NCBI GenBank assembly: GCA_046330315.1
Contig: JAXLSZ010000012.1
Coordinates: forward strand, 27,083-91,082
Source of the DNA: JAXLSZ01 sp046330315
GTDB taxonomy: Bacteria > Actinomycetota > Thermoleophilia > Solirubrobacterales > 70-9
DNA: 64,000 nt
Direction of reading: 5' to 3'
A model generated the notes under the pieces. It was not told the DNA's origin and did no database searches. It was given only the letters and a program-made list of their open reading frames with translations. A program made the position numbers and the translations under genes. Below, piece after piece: positions 25,226-33,118 of the stretch. Every line of letters begins with the position of its first letter. The stretch's first letter is position 1.

Positions 25226-26281
25226 ATGAGCAAGGCACGAACGCGCGGCAGTCGCCTCCTCATAACCGCGATCGCCGCCACCGCCCTCACCCTCGGTGCG
25301 GCAGCGGTCATTGCCGGCTGCGGCTCGAGCGACAGCTCCAGCACCGGCTCGAGCGGCTCCGGCCCGAACAGCGGCGAGAAGCTCGACGTCGTCGGCTACT
25401 CCACCCCGGAGACCGTCTACGAGGAGGGGCTCGAGCCGGGCTTCAACAAGACCAAGGATGGGGCCGGGGTCAGCTTCTCCAACTCCTTCGGTGCCTCCGG
25501 TGACCAGAGCCGGGCGGTGGAGGCAGGTCAGCCCGCCTCGGTCGTCCACTTCTCCCAGGCCGGCGATATGACCCGCTTGGTGGACGCCGGGATCGTCTCC
25601 AAGGACTGGGACAAGCAGAAGTACGACGGGATCGCCCAGAACTCGGTCGTCGTGATCGTCACCCGGAAGGGCAACCCCAAAGGCATCAAGTCGTTCGACG
25701 ACCTGATCAACAAGGACGTCAGCATCGTCACCCCGAACCCGTTCAGCTCGGGCTCGGCGCGCTGGAACATCATGGCGATCTACGGCTCGCAGATCGAGCA
25801 GGGCAAGACGCCCGACCAGGCGCTGGCCGCCGTGAAGACGGTGCTCGGCAAGACCGCCGTGCAGCCTGGCAGCGGCCGCGACGCGCTGGCCGCCTTCACC
25901 CAGGGTGAGGGCGACGTCCTGCTCTCCTACGAGAACGAGGCGATCGCCGCCCAGCGCGAGGGCGAGGACGTCGACTACGTAATCCCCGACGACACCATCC
26001 TGATCCAGACCCCGGTCGCCGTGACCGAAGGCGCCCCGGCGGCCGCGACGGCATTCCTCGACTACATCTGGTCGGACGCCGGCCAGAAGGTGTGGGCCGA
26101 GAACGGCTACCGGCCGGTCAACCCGAAGCTGGTCGACAAGAAGGAGTTCCCGACCCCCAAGGGCCTCTTCACGATCGACAAGTTCGGCGGCTGGGACAAG
26201 GTGAACGACGAGTTCTTCGACGAGGCCGCCGGGTCGGTGGCGAAGATCGAGCAGGAGCTCGGGGTCTCCACAGCGGGTTAG
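25226..26281 (+). CDS. Sulfate/thiosulfate ABC transporter substrate-binding lipoprotein
   Basis: This 351-residue protein has a lipoprotein signal (lipobox VIAGC at about residue 32), a Ser/Gly linker and a type II periplasmic-binding fold of the Sbp/CysP family. Signature segments are SNSFGASGDQSRAV and IVTPNPFSSGSARWN, which in this family contact the oxyanion by backbone NH groups. It delivers sulfate or thiosulfate to the permease encoded next. ATG 25226 follows AGAAGGA. It is the first gene of a four-gene operon. Molybdate-binding proteins are a weaker alternative because the GASGDQSRA motif is sulfate-type. Confidence 0.92.
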   Translation: MSKARTRGSRLLITAIAATALTLGAAAVIAGCGSSDSSSTGSSGSGPNSGEKLDVVGYSTPETVYEEGLEPGFNKTKDGAGVSFSNSFGASGDQSRAVEAGQPASVVHFSQAGDMTRLVDAGIVSKDWDKQKYDGIAQNSVVVIVTRKGNPKGIKSFDDLINKDVSIVTPNPFSSGSARWNIMAIYGSQIEQGKTPDQALAAVKTVLGKTAVQPGSGRDALAAFTQGEGDVLLSYENEAIAAQREGEDVDYVIPDDTILIQTPVAVTEGAPAAATAFLDYIWSDAGQKVWAENGYRPVNPKLVDKKEFPTPKGLFTIDKFGGWDKVNDEFFDEAAGSVAKIEQELGVSTAG

Positions 26282-26283
26282 CC

Positions 26284-27192
26284 GTGGAGGCACGGACCGC
26301 GACAGCGCCAACCTCCCGGGCGGGCATCCGCCTGCCTGGGGTCGGCGCCGGCCTCGGCCGGGGCATGATCGCGCTCTACCTGAGCGTGATCGTGCTGCTG
26401 CCGCTGGCCGCCGTGGTCGACACCTCGCTGAAGGACGGCGTCGGCGCCTTCTGGGACGTCGTCAGCAGCCCCCAGTCCGTAGCCGCCCTGAAGCTGACCG
26501 TGGTCGCTTCGCTGATCGTGGTCGCGATCAACGGCGTCTTCGGGACGATCATCGCCTGGGTTCTGGTGCGCGACAACTTCCGGGGCAAGGCCGTGGTCAA
26601 CGCGGTCATCGACCTCCCGTTCGCGCTGCCGACCATCGTCGCGGGCCTGACCCTGATCGCGCTCTACGGCGCCAACAGCCCGGTCGGCATTGACGTGGCC
26701 TTCACCCGCGCCGGTGTGGTCATGGCCCTGCTCTTCGTCACGCTCCCCTTCGTGGTCAGGGCGGTGCAGCCGCTTCTGCTCGAGCTGGACCGCGACATGG
26801 AGGAGGCGGCCGCTTCGCTGGGCGCCTCGGGCCTGACGATCTTCCGGCGCATCATCTTCCCGAACCTCCTCCCTGGGCTCTGCGCCGGAATCGCCCTGGC
26901 CTTTGCGCGGGCGCTCGGCGAGTACGGCTCCCTGGTGCTGATCTCGGGAAACATCCCGTTCAAAACCGAGGTCTCCTCGGTGTTCATCCGCTCTCAGGTC
27001 GAGTCCGGCAACGTCTCCGGGGCTGCCGCCGTCTCCGTGGTCCTGCTGGGCGCCTCCCTGCTCCTGCTGGCCGGGGTGACCCTCGCCCAGCGCTGGAGCG
27101 GCCGCAGCCAACCGGGTGAGGAGACCGGCCTGACCGTGATGCCGATCAGCGGCGAGGACTACACCGCCCGCGAGGAAGACGATGACCGGTAG
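26284..27192 (+). CDS. cysT: Sulfate ABC transporter permease CysT
   Basis: This 302-residue integral membrane protein has six predicted helices and the binding-protein-dependent permease EAA loop (EEAAASLGASGLTIFRRIIFPNLLPGL), which docks on the ATPase. The segment DLPFALPTIVAGLTLIALYG is typical of CysT/CysU. It starts with GTG 26284, 2 bp after the stop of the binding protein, and ends 11 bp inside cysW. The hydrophilic C-terminal tail (EETGLTVMPISGEDYTAREEDDD) is longer than in the enterobacterial protein. Together with CysW it forms the sulfate channel. Confidence 0.92.
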   Translation: MEARTATAPTSRAGIRLPGVGAGLGRGMIALYLSVIVLLPLAAVVDTSLKDGVGAFWDVVSSPQSVAALKLTVVASLIVVAINGVFGTIIAWVLVRDNFRGKAVVNAVIDLPFALPTIVAGLTLIALYGANSPVGIDVAFTRAGVVMALLFVTLPFVVRAVQPLLLELDRDMEEAAASLGASGLTIFRRIIFPNLLPGLCAGIALAFARALGEYGSLVLISGNIPFKTEVSSVFIRSQVESGNVSGAAAVSVVLLGASLLLLAGVTLAQRWSGRSQPGEETGLTVMPISGEDYTAREEDDDR

Positions 27193-27988
27193 CCGCACCG
27201 CGACGAGATGGAGCCTGAGGGGCCTGGCACTCGGCTACCTCACCGTCCTCCTGCTGGCCCCCCTGACGATGATCTTCGTCAAGGCCTTCGAGGACGGAAT
27301 CGGTCCGCCGCTGGACGCAATCACCTCCCCGGACGGCCTCCACGCTCTCAAGCTGACCCTGCTGATGGTGGTGATCGCGGTCCCCCTCAACACGGTCTTC
27401 GGGATCGGCTGCGCCCTGCTGCTGGTCCGGCATCGCTGGTGGGGGAACTCGTTGCTCGACGGGATCATCAACCTCCCATTCGCGATCTCGCCGATCGTCA
27501 TCGGGCTTTCGCTGTTCCTGCTCTACGGAACCGACGGGTGGTTCGGCCCGACTCTGGAGAGCGCCGGGATCAAGGTCCTCTTCTCGGTCCCGGGAATGGT
27601 CCTGGCGAGCGTCTTCGTCTCGCTGCCCTTCGTCGTTCGCGAGGTGGTGCCGGTGCTCCAGGAGATCGGCACCGAGCAGGAGCAGGCAGCCTCCACCCTC
27701 GGGGCCAGCGCCTGGCAGGCCTTCTGGCGCGTCACCCTCCCGGCGATCCGCTGGGGTGTCGCCTACGGCGTGGTCCTGACGACCGCCCGGGTGCTCGGCG
27801 AGTTCGGGGCCGTGACGATCGTCTCCGGATCGATCTCCGGTCAGACCCAGACGCTGCCCCTCTACGTCGCCAAGCAGTTCGAGCAGTTCAACCTCCCCGG
27901 GGCCTACGGCGTCTCGATCGTGCTCGCCCTGCTGGCGCTCTCGACCCTTCTGCTGATGAATCTCCTGAAGCGAAAGGACAATGCCTGA
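27182..27988 (+). CDS. cysW: Sulfate ABC transporter permease CysW
   Basis: This 268-residue membrane protein has six helices and the EAA loop EQAASTLGASAWQAFWRVTLPAIRWG. The stretch NLPFAISPIVIGLSLFLLYG and the ending with TARVLGEFGAVTIVSGSISGQTQTLPLYV are characteristic of CysW. Its ATG 27182 lies 11 bp inside cysT and its TGA overlaps the ATG of cysA by one base, so all four transport genes are translationally coupled. Confidence 0.92.
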   Translation: MTGSRTATRWSLRGLALGYLTVLLLAPLTMIFVKAFEDGIGPPLDAITSPDGLHALKLTLLMVVIAVPLNTVFGIGCALLLVRHRWWGNSLLDGIINLPFAISPIVIGLSLFLLYGTDGWFGPTLESAGIKVLFSVPGMVLASVFVSLPFVVREVVPVLQEIGTEQEQAASTLGASAWQAFWRVTLPAIRWGVAYGVVLTTARVLGEFGAVTIVSGSISGQTQTLPLYVAKQFEQFNLPGAYGVSIVLALLALSTLLLMNLLKRKDNA

Positions 27989-28968
27989 TGAGCATCACGG
28001 TTGAGCACGCCTGCAAGAGCTTCGGCGACTTCAGGGCTCTCGACGACGTCTCCATCGAGGTCCCCGACGGTTCGCTGACTGCCCTTCTGGGGCCCAGCGG
28101 GAGCGGCAAGTCCACGCTGCTGCGGGCGATCGCCGGCCTGGAGGCGCTCGACTCCGGGCGCGTGCTGATCAACGGCGAGGACGCAACCGACCGGCCGCCC
28201 CAGAAGCGGGACGTCGGCTTCGTCTTCCAGCACTACGCCGCCTTCAAGCACATGACGGTGTTCGGGAACGTCGGCTTCGGGTTGAAGATCCGCAAGTGGT
28301 CGAGGGCGCAGACATCCGCGCGCGTGCACGAACTCCTCCGGCTCGTCCAGCTCGACGGGCTCGCCGACCGCTACCCCTCGCAGCTCTCGGGCGGGCAGCG
28401 CCAGCGCATGGCGCTGGCCAGGGCCCTTGCCGTCGAGCCTCAGGTGCTGCTTCTCGACGAGCCCTTCGGCGCGCTCGACGCGAAGGTCCGCAAGGACCTG
28501 CGCACCTGGCTGCGCCGCCTCCACGACGAGGTTCACGTGACCACCATCTTCGTCACCCACGACCAGGAGGAGGCGATGGACGTCGCGGAGCAGCTGGTGG
28601 TGATGAACGAGGGCCGGGTCGAGCAGAGCGGTAACGCCTCCGACCTGTACGAGCACCCCGCCAACGAGTGGGTGATGAGCTTCGTCGGGGAGGTCAACCG
28701 GATCGGCGAGCACTTCGTGCGCCCCCACGACATGGACGTCACCCGCCGGCCGATCGAGGGCAGCGAGGAGGCGATGGTCGAGCGGATCGTCCCGCTCGGC
28801 TTCGAGATTCGCGTCGAGTTCGTGCTGGGCAACGGCGAGGAGATCTGGGCGCAGCTCACCCGCTCGGAGCTCGAGGAGGTCGAGCTCCGCGAGGGTCAGA
28901 TCGTCTATGTCCGCCCGCGCCAGGCAAAGGTCTTCAGCGGCAAGGCCGGAGTACCGGCCGCCGTCTGA
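27988..28968 (+). CDS. cysA: Sulfate ABC transporter ATPase CysA
   Basis: This 326-residue ATPase has Walker A GPSGSGKST (residues 32-40), signature LSGGQRQR, Walker B VLLLDEPFGALD and the H-loop THDQEEA. The C-terminal TOBE-type domain contains the conserved RPHDMDV, which in CysA-type proteins contributes to regulation. It energises uptake of sulfate or thiosulfate from the cytoplasmic face. It is the last gene of the operon and is followed by the hairpin at 28978-29012. Confidence 0.93.
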   Translation: MSITVEHACKSFGDFRALDDVSIEVPDGSLTALLGPSGSGKSTLLRAIAGLEALDSGRVLINGEDATDRPPQKRDVGFVFQHYAAFKHMTVFGNVGFGLKIRKWSRAQTSARVHELLRLVQLDGLADRYPSQLSGGQRQRMALARALAVEPQVLLLDEPFGALDAKVRKDLRTWLRRLHDEVHVTTIFVTHDQEEAMDVAEQLVVMNEGRVEQSGNASDLYEHPANEWVMSFVGEVNRIGEHFVRPHDMDVTRRPIEGSEEAMVERIVPLGFEIRVEFVLGNGEEIWAQLTRSELEEVELREGQIVYVRPRQAKVFSGKAGVPAAV

Positions 28969-28977
28969 AGGGGTGAT

Positions 28978-29012
28978 GGGCGGGGCGCTCCTTGCCGGGT
29001 GGCGCCCCGCCC
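28978..29012. terminator. 11-bp hairpin ending the sulfate operon
   Basis: GGGCGGGGCGC (28978-28988) pairs exactly with 29002-29012, leaving a 13-nt loop. It lies 10 bp past the cysA stop and 19 bp before the end of the convergent Rrf2 gene, so it can serve both. Confidence 0.7.
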
Positions 29013-29030
29013 TCCCACGCCCGCCCCTTT

Positions 29031-29462
29031 CTATCGCAGAAGTCGGGTGACCTCGTCGGGAAGGCGGCTCTCGGCGAGATCGGCCAGGCTGACCCGGTCG
29101 AGCACGGCACGCATGTTGACCCTCAGCGCGAGCCAGACGTCGCGCAGCGGCGCCGCCGATCCTGAGTAGGCGAGCTCATCGGGGCTCTCCGAGCGCACGC
29201 TGGCCAGGGGGCCGTCGACCGCACGGATCACGTCTGCGACGCTGATCTCGGCTGCGGGGCGCGCCAGCTCGGAGCCTCCCCCCACCCCGCGCTGGCTGCG
29301 GACGAGGCCGGCGCTCCTCAGCTCGGCGAGAATTTTCTCCAGGAAGGGCAGGGGTATGTCCTGCGCCACCGCAACCTGCTCGTTGGTGGTCGGTCCCTCC
29401 CCGCGGGCGGCGAGCTCGATCGCCGCCCGCACCGCGTAGTCCGCCTTCGCCGTCACATACAT
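29031..29462 (-). CDS. Rrf2 family transcriptional regulator
   Basis: This 143-residue protein has the Rrf2 winged-helix pattern: MYVTAKADYAVRAAIELAARGE, QVAVAQDIPLPFLEKILAELRSAGLVRSQRGVGGG (recognition helix and wing) and EISVADVIRAVDGPL. It contains no cysteine, so the Fe-S sensing of IscR/NsrR/RsrR types is excluded. A cysteine-free form is like CymR, the regulator of sulfur uptake and cysteine synthesis. It is convergent with the sulfate operon, so regulation of that operon is plausible but inferred. The 48-bp gap to the peptidase gene upstream is otherwise featureless. Confidence 0.88.
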   Translation of the reverse strand: MYVTAKADYAVRAAIELAARGEGPTTNEQVAVAQDIPLPFLEKILAELRSAGLVRSQRGVGGGSELARPAAEISVADVIRAVDGPLASVRSESPDELAYSGSAAPLRDVWLALRVNMRAVLDRVSLADLAESRLPDEVTRLLR

Positions 29463-29510
29463 GCGGCGGGCATCTTCGCATCAAGGCGAGCGGTCGGCCC
29501 CCGCGGGCCC

Positions 29511-30374
29511 TCACTTCCCGCGGGCCACCTTGCGCAGGAAGGGAAGCGGGTCGATCGGGTGACCGCCGCCGTACCAGGGGCCGACCCAGTACTCGAAGTG
29601 CAGGTGACACCCCGTGGCGTCCCCGGTCTGGCCGACGTAGCCGACCCGCTGGCCCGGCTCGACCATCTGGCCCGGCGCCACGGCGGCCGGCTTGATCAGG
29701 TGCATGTAGACGAAATCGGTGTTGGTGCCGATGTTGTGGAGGACGACGTAGTTGCCCGCCGCCGACTGGTAGGCGCGGTACCGCACCCGGGCCTTGCGGA
29801 CCGAGACCAGCTTGGTGCCGCAGGCGGCCCCTACGTCCTGGCCCTGGTGGGTGTGGCCGGTGCGGGGGGCGCCGAACCGCGACCCCGACCCGCCGAAGCT
29901 GAAGGGCCCCCTGACCGGAAAGACCTCTTCGGGAATCGCGCTCGGGGGGAGTATCTCCAGCCTGTGGGGCGAGCGGTTGGAGGCCTTGCCCCGGGTGTCC
30001 ACAACGTAGGGGCGCGAGTCGATCGCGCCCTTCGGCACGACCGCTCTGGCCCTGGTGAGGCCCCGCGAGACGTAGCGGGAGCGAAGCGGGCCGTCCTTGC
30101 CGCGGAAGACGACGCTGCGAACGCGGTCGAGATAGGCGCCGCGGACCACCACCGTCGCCTTTGGGGTCGCCTTGTGCCCCGAGACGCAGAGGTCCACGCA
30201 GACGACGTCATCCACCTTCGGGGGGGCGGGGACACGGACGCCGCCGGAGGACACCGTGGCCGCGCCGGCCCCGGCCGGCAGGGCTAGCGCGGCGAGCACC
30301 GCCGCCATCGTCGCGATCCGAACCTGGCAACCGCGCCGGGAGCGCGGGCGCCGACAAGCTGGGCTTGCGTGCAC
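29511..30374 (-). CDS. Secreted M23 (LytM-type) peptidase
   Basis: This 287-residue protein has an N-terminal signal (Arg-rich n-region, then MAAVLAALALPAGAGAA), an IPT/TIG-like beta domain (KATVVVRGAYLDRVRSVVFRG) and a C-terminal M23 domain. The zinc ligands are visible: H and D in GHTHQGQDVG and the HLHFEYW motif (second H-x-H). It should cut peptidoglycan cross-links outside the cell or act as a wall remodeller. Start GTG 30374 follows GAGAGG and sits just after a c-di-AMP riboswitch, which fits the known control of actinobacterial cell-wall hydrolases by that ligand. Confidence 0.9.
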   Translation of the reverse strand: MHASPACRRPRSRRGCQVRIATMAAVLAALALPAGAGAATVSSGGVRVPAPPKVDDVVCVDLCVSGHKATPKATVVVRGAYLDRVRSVVFRGKDGPLRSRYVSRGLTRARAVVPKGAIDSRPYVVDTRGKASNRSPHRLEILPPSAIPEEVFPVRGPFSFGGSGSRFGAPRTGHTHQGQDVGAACGTKLVSVRKARVRYRAYQSAAGNYVVLHNIGTNTDFVYMHLIKPAAVAPGQMVEPGQRVGYVGQTGDATGCHLHFEYWVGPWYGGGHPIDPLPFLRKVARGK

Positions 30375-30393
30375 CGAAGACCTCTCTTTCTCG

Positions 30394-30539
30394 GGCCGAC
30401 GGGGTTAGCTGTCGGGCTCGCGCTGAAAGAGCTGCGCTACGGACCGCGGTCCGATTCGCCCCCGGAGGCATCGCCTCCATTGGGTCCCCCGCTCCCGTCC
30501 GGCGTGCCGGCGGGATTAGGCTTGTCTCGACTTCGGCCG
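30394..30539 (-). promoter_or_regulatory. ydaO-yuaA type c-di-AMP riboswitch
   Basis: Read on the minus strand, the leader shows the hallmark blocks of the ydaO class in order: a closing stem GGCCGA (30538-30533) paired with TCGGCC (30399-30394); AATCCCGCCGG; ACGGGAGCGGGGGACCCAA; GGGGGCGAATCGG; and GAGCCCGACAGCTAACCCCG followed by TCGGC. The class binds cyclic di-AMP and commonly controls cell-wall hydrolases and resuscitation factors in actinobacteria. Here it precedes an M23 peptidase by 20 nt. Ligand binding normally switches expression off. I judged this from remembered consensus blocks; a covariance-model search would settle it. Confidence 0.85.
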
Positions 30540-30541
30540 GG

Positions 30542-30547
30542 ATTATA
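30542..30547 (-). promoter_or_regulatory. -10 promoter element (TATAAT) for the riboswitch/peptidase transcript
   Basis: The minus strand reads TATAAT exactly at 30547-30542, rare in this GC-rich window. Transcription would begin about 30535-30538, right at the first paired bases of the riboswitch. No clear -35 box is visible. The fit between the expected start and the riboswitch edge supports the call. Confidence 0.6.
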
Positions 30548-30601
30548 CGCAAGTTTCCGGCGAAGAACAGGTTTGTGTTTGCTCACACTGGGATCCCAGA
30601 G

Positions 30602-31588
30602 ATGCGCCTCGACCTCGATCGAGTGCCGATCGGGACGGGCCCGACCCCGGTGCGCAGGCTCACCGCGGCATCCCGCCGGGGCCCCGCCGACGTCTGGCTC
30701 AAGGACGACGCCCTCTACGGGCCGCATTCCGGGAACAAGGCCCGCAAGCTGGAATGGCTGCTCGGCGCCGCCCGGCGCCGCGGGGCGCAAACGGTCATCA
30801 CCTCCGGGGCGATCGGCACCAACCACGGGCTGGCGACCGCGCTCTACGCGCGGGAGCTGGGCATGCGGACGGTGCTGGTGCTCGTCCCGCAGCCGGAGAG
30901 CGCCCAGGCGCGCGCCCAGCTTGCCCGGATCCGCCGCAGCGGCGCCGAGGTCCACCCGGTCGCCGGGCGGGCCGGGGCCGTCGCCCTGACCGCCTGGCTG
31001 CTGGTCGCCCGCGCCGGCCCCGGGCTGCATCTGCCGGCGCTGATCCTCCCCGGCGGCTCGACGCCCCTGGGGTGCGTGGGGTACGTGGAGGCGGGGCTCG
31101 AGCTCGGTCGCCAGGTCGCCGCGGGAGAGGTTCCCGAGCCGAGCCACGTCGTCGTCGCGCTCGGCAGCGGCGGAACGGCGGCGGGGCTGCTCCTCGGCCT
31201 GAGGCTGGCCGGGCTGCGCTCGCGATTGGTGGCGGTTTCGGTCAACGACCTCACCCCGCTGGGCCCCCGGGCCCTCAGCCGGCTCGCCTCCCGCACCCAG
31301 CGCCTGCTGCAGCGCCACAACAGCGGGCCGCTGCCCCGGGTGGCCCTGGGGCCCGGCGACCTTGACGTGGCGACCGGCTGGCTCGGCGAGGGTTACGGGC
31401 ACGAGACCGCCGCCGGTGCCGCTGCGATCGAGGCGCTCGGGCCCGACCGGGTCTCCCTGGAGCCGGTCTACACGGCCAAGGCGGCCGCGGCCCTGCTCGA
31501 GATCAACTCCGCGGGCGGCTTCGGCGCCGGGCCCGTGCTCTTCTGGCAGACCCACCGCCCCCCCAAACCACCGAACGTCCCGGAGTAG
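30602..31588 (+). CDS. PLP-dependent D-cysteine desulfhydrase/ACC deaminase family protein
   Basis: This 328-residue protein belongs to the fold II PLP enzymes. The PLP lysine lies in HSGNKARKLE (Lys46), followed by VITSGAIGTNHGLATALYAREL, where the family uses the S-x-x-S/N stretch to hold the cofactor ring. The phosphate-binding loop is VALGSGGTAAGLL. The family includes D-cysteine desulfhydrase and 1-aminocyclopropane-1-carboxylate deaminase; which reaction is catalysed cannot be decided by eye. ATG 30602 begins the conserved start. Its last codons and stop lie in the left arm of a hairpin repeat (31572-31617). The nearby sulfate operon makes a sulfur-amino-acid role plausible. Confidence 0.85.
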   Translation: MRLDLDRVPIGTGPTPVRRLTAASRRGPADVWLKDDALYGPHSGNKARKLEWLLGAARRRGAQTVITSGAIGTNHGLATALYARELGMRTVLVLVPQPESAQARAQLARIRRSGAEVHPVAGRAGAVALTAWLLVARAGPGLHLPALILPGGSTPLGCVGYVEAGLELGRQVAAGEVPEPSHVVVALGSGGTAAGLLLGLRLAGLRSRLVAVSVNDLTPLGPRALSRLASRTQRLLQRHNSGPLPRVALGPGDLDVATGWLGEGYGHETAAGAAAIEALGPDRVSLEPVYTAKAAAALLEINSAGGFGAGPVLFWQTHRPPKPPNVPE

Positions 31589-31617
31589 TGGCTATGCGGG
31601 GTACTCCGGGACGTTCG
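31572..31617. repeat. CGAACGTCCCGGAGTA hairpin repeat, copy 1 (overlaps a stop codon)
   Basis: 16-bp perfect arms 31572-31587 and 31602-31617 with a 14-nt loop. The left arm encodes the last residues (NVPE) and the first two bases of the TAG stop of the PLP gene. The same arm sequence occurs at 41469-41516 downstream of glutamine synthetase. It probably acts as a terminator. Confidence 0.85.
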
Positions 31618-31643
31618 CGGGGGGTGGTGATTAGGCTTCGGCG

Positions 31644-32360
31644 ATGCGAGCGCTGGCGATCGTCTACGAGCGGGACGCCGGCCCCGGCGTCTTCGAGCAG
31701 CAGGCCGAGGCCGAGGGGGTCGCGATGGACCGGTGGGTCGCCACGCAGGAGGATGCCCCGCCGCAGGAGCCCGCGCGCTACGACGCCGTGGTGGTGCTGG
31801 GCGCCTCCACCCACGCCGACCAGGAGGAGGAGAACCCCTGGCTGCGCGAGCAGAAGGCCCTGGTCGGGGAGCTGCTGGAGCGCGGCACCCCGCTGATCGG
31901 CGTCTGCCTGGGCTCGCAGCTCCTCGCCGAGGCCGCCGGAGCCGCCCCGGTTCGGCTCGAGCGTCCGGAGATCGGCTGGTTCGGGGTGGGGCTCACGGCC
32001 GAGGGACGGGATGACCCGGTGACCGGTCGGCTCCCGGCGACCTTCACCGCCTTCGAGTGGCACAGCTACGCCGCGCCCCTGCCGCCGGGGGCGGAGGCGC
32101 TGGCCTCCAGCGAGGCATGCCTTCAGGCCTTTCGCCTCGGCGAGGAGGCCTGGGGGGTGCAGTTCCACCCTGAGGTGGCGCTGGCCGACGCCGAATCGTG
32201 GATCGACGACATCCGGCCCGGCTCCGACCCCGCGCGGATCGGCATCGAGCCCGCGGCTTTCCGCGCCGAGACCCGCGATGCGATGGCGGCCTGGAACCGG
32301 CTCGGCCGCGACCTCTTCTCGGGGTTCCTCGAAGCGGCCCGCGCGCGGGCCCCGCGCTAG
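31644..32360 (+). CDS. Class I glutamine amidotransferase-like protein
   Basis: This 238-residue stand-alone GATase1 domain has the nucleophile elbow GVCLGSQLLAEAAG (Cys88) and the catalytic pair in WGVQFHPEV (His and Glu). It resembles GMP synthase-type amidotransferase domains without a synthetase domain. Such proteins hydrolyse glutamine or gamma-glutamyl compounds for an unknown partner. It starts 26 bp after the hairpin repeat and ends 10 bp before the convergent SDR gene. A relation to the gamma-glutamyl pathway in the next operon is possible but not shown. Confidence 0.88.
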   Translation: MRALAIVYERDAGPGVFEQQAEAEGVAMDRWVATQEDAPPQEPARYDAVVVLGASTHADQEEENPWLREQKALVGELLERGTPLIGVCLGSQLLAEAAGAAPVRLERPEIGWFGVGLTAEGRDDPVTGRLPATFTAFEWHSYAAPLPPGAEALASSEACLQAFRLGEEAWGVQFHPEVALADAESWIDDIRPGSDPARIGIEPAAFRAETRDAMAAWNRLGRDLFSGFLEAARARAPR

Positions 32361-32370
32361 GCTCGCCGGC

Positions 32371-33117
32371 CTACTCGGGAGTCACGTAGGCGCCGGAGAG
32401 TCCGCCGTCCACCAGGAAGGTCGTGGCGGTCACGAAGGAGGAGTCGTCGCTGGCCAGGAAGAGCGCGCCCCTGGCGATCTCCTCGGCCTCCCCGAAGCGG
32501 CCCATCGGGATGTGGACGAGCCGCCGCTGGGCCTTCTCGGGGTCCTTGGCGAACAGCTCCTGCAGGAGCGGCGTGTTGACGGGCCCGGGGCACAGGGCGT
32601 TGACCCGCACCCCGCGGCGGGCGAACTCGACACCCAGCTCGCGCGAGAGCGAGAGAACGGCCCCCTTCGACGCCGTATAGGAGATCTGCGAGACCGCCGC
32701 ACCCATCACCGCCACGAAGGAAGCCGTGTTGATCACCGAGCCGCCGCCGGAGTCGAGCAGGTGCGGAATCCCGTGCTTGCAGCAGAGGAAGACGCTTCGC
32801 AGGTTGACGTCCTGGACCCGCTGCCAGGCCTCCAGCGAGGTCTCCAGGGCGGAGGTGTCGTCGTTGGGGTTGATGCCGGCGTTGTTGAAGAGGACGTCGA
32901 TGCGCCCGTAGCGCTCGCGCACCTTTGCGTACATCTCGGCGACCTGGTCCTCCGCGCTGACGTCGGCGACCAGCGCCATCTCCCCCGCCGCGCCCTCGGC
33001 CAGGTCCACGCCCACCACGCTCGCCCCCTCCTCGGCAAACAGCCTCGCGGACTCGGCGCCGATCCCGCTCGCGGCGCCCGTGATCACGCATACCTTGCCA
33101 TCCAGCCGGCCGGCCAT
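32371..33117 (-). CDS. SDR family oxidoreductase
   Basis: This 248-residue classical short-chain dehydrogenase has the cofactor motif TGAASGIG (residues 14-21), acidic VDLAE after the second strand (favouring NAD(H)), NNAGIN, active-site Ser in NTASF and the YTASK catalytic Tyr/Lys. The ending FLVDGGLSGAYVTPE is typical. It is the last gene of the minus-strand operon with aldehyde dehydrogenase, C26 hydrolase, GS-like ligase and permease, lying 1 bp after the dehydrogenase. The substrate is unknown; an alcohol or semialdehyde from polyamine breakdown would fit the context. Confidence 0.9.
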   Translation of the reverse strand: MAGRLDGKVCVITGAASGIGAESARLFAEEGASVVGVDLAEGAAGEMALVADVSAEDQVAEMYAKVRERYGRIDVLFNNAGINPNDDTSALETSLEAWQRVQDVNLRSVFLCCKHGIPHLLDSGGGSVINTASFVAVMGAAVSQISYTASKGAVLSLSRELGVEFARRGVRVNALCPGPVNTPLLQELFAKDPEKAQRRLVHIPMGRFGEAEEIARGALFLASDDSSFVTATTFLVDGGLSGAYVTPE

Positions 33118-33118
33118 C

